DNA of 64,000 bases from Fonsecaea monophora (lineage: Eukaryota; Ascomycota; Eurotiomycetes; Chaetothyriales; Herpotrichiellaceae): the NCBI RefSeq assembly GCF_001642475.1, contig NW_019173943.1:410575-474574 (forward strand). Reading direction: 5' to 3'. The notes below the pieces were generated by a model that was not told the origin of the DNA, did no database searches, and was given only the letters and a program-made list of their open reading frames with translations. The first letter of the stretch is position 1, and every line of letters begins with the position of its first letter. Below are positions 63,452-64,000 of the stretch, in pieces. The position numbers were made by a program, and so were the translations under genes.

Positions 63452-64000
63452 TGCTCGACTTGGTTGGTCCATCGAGGGTCACTCATAGCAGGCCGTGAGT
63501 GGCTGCAGCCGCAATGATAAACAAGTCATGACCTGTCGAGTATATCCCCACGACTTGACCTTTGGGACAAGGGCCGTAAGGGTATTTTTTAGCTTAGCCA
63601 GTGATGTACAGCGTACGCCTTTCTCCCGAATCAGACGAGTTCCTCAACGCCCTGCTTCCATGTCAAATGCTCCATGACCGGAAGACAGCCCGATCATCAT
63701 GATATAGGCACGTCTGACGTTCCTGAAACAGTAGCCAAGCCAACAATGGACAGAAGACGGAACAAGACACGCCATCAAGGAGCATCTAGGATGGTTTGCG
63801 GGTCATACATTGCTTTGCAGGCTGGTAAGGCCATACACCAAGTAATTATCATCTGCTCATGTATTACCCGAAACTCAGCCCTAGATTGTGCTCCCTACTT
63901 GACAGACTCGATCCCAATAAATTCCACCCCCCAAATATCCCATGGCTGTCTCTTATACACCTTCCCGCACCCACGAACATAAGCAAGATCAAGTAAGCCA
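63452..64000. other. Right-end spacer
   Basis: 549 bp after the transporter; short ORFs only, nothing recognised. Confidence 0.45.

Noticed and set aside
62102..63472. Long ORFs in the other frames of the UNC93-like gene (378 plus-strand, 237 and 208 minus-strand codons)
   Set aside because: Same GC3 effect; Arg/His/Pro-rich translations without membrane helices or any domain.
1..64000. CRISPR arrays, prokaryotic operons, insertion sequences, rRNA
   Set aside because: None seen; spliced introns and fungal families show this is eukaryotic nuclear DNA, and no terminal inverted repeats or transposase/reverse-transcriptase sequence was found by eye.

Overview
The window is nuclear DNA of a filamentous ascomycete (Pezizomycotina). 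Genes are compact and mostly monocistronic. Introns are mostly 50-80 bp with GT-AG ends and a CTAAC/CTGAC-type branch point. The families present (Zn2Cys6 factor, HET domain, HeLo domain, fasciclin GPI protein, SUR7, DUF1857, SCY1/CEX1, FAB1 with FYVE) point the same way. Gene style fits Eurotiomycetes, perhaps Chaetothyriales, but I cannot fix the order from sequence alone. I support 26 protein-coding genes, one of them cut by the left edge. I saw no tRNA, rRNA, CRISPR array or intact transposon.

Layout. 1-9 kb: 3' end of a peroxisomal acyl-CoA oxidase (C-terminal SKL), then an intron-free 7.4-kb FAB1 lipid kinase. 11-21 kb, minus strand: kynurenine 3-monooxygenase, a C2/EF-hand phosphatidylserine decarboxylase, an unknown protein and an MBD4-like DNA glycosylase. 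21.8-30 kb, plus strand: a membrane-anchored double-psi beta-barrel protein, an amidase, a two-domain fasciclin protein and a large low-complexity protein starting with Arg-Asp repeats. 30.4-31.4 kb, minus strand: a HeLo-domain protein whose C-terminus carries two HET-s-like repeats. A 2.8-kb gap follows. 34-42.3 kb: a small Ser/Asp-rich protein, NAA10, a short-chain dehydrogenase, the CEX1-type pseudokinase, a disordered protein and a DUF1857 protein. 43-52 kb: Zn2Cys6 regulator, SUR7-like protein, secreted PLC-like phosphodiesterase and a HET-domain protein. 53-63.5 kb: amino-acid permease, GNAT acetyltransferase, TauD-type dioxygenase, mitochondrial enoyl-CoA hydratase and an UNC93-like transporter.

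The first 42 kb is mostly conserved housekeeping (phosphoinositide and PE synthesis, NAD precursor pathway, N-terminal acetylation, COPI/tRNA traffic) with a few accessory genes between. From 43 kb on the content is accessory: regulation, surface, self/non-self recognition, and uptake or breakdown of amino- and acyl-compounds. The most interesting single gene is the HeLo protein, which has the architecture of the HET-S/HET-s cell-death and prion proteins but no NLR partner beside it. Many models needed manual splicing (KMO, PSD2, amidase, SDR, CEX1, PLC-like, permease, GNAT); exon coordinates are given in each entry and all close in frame.
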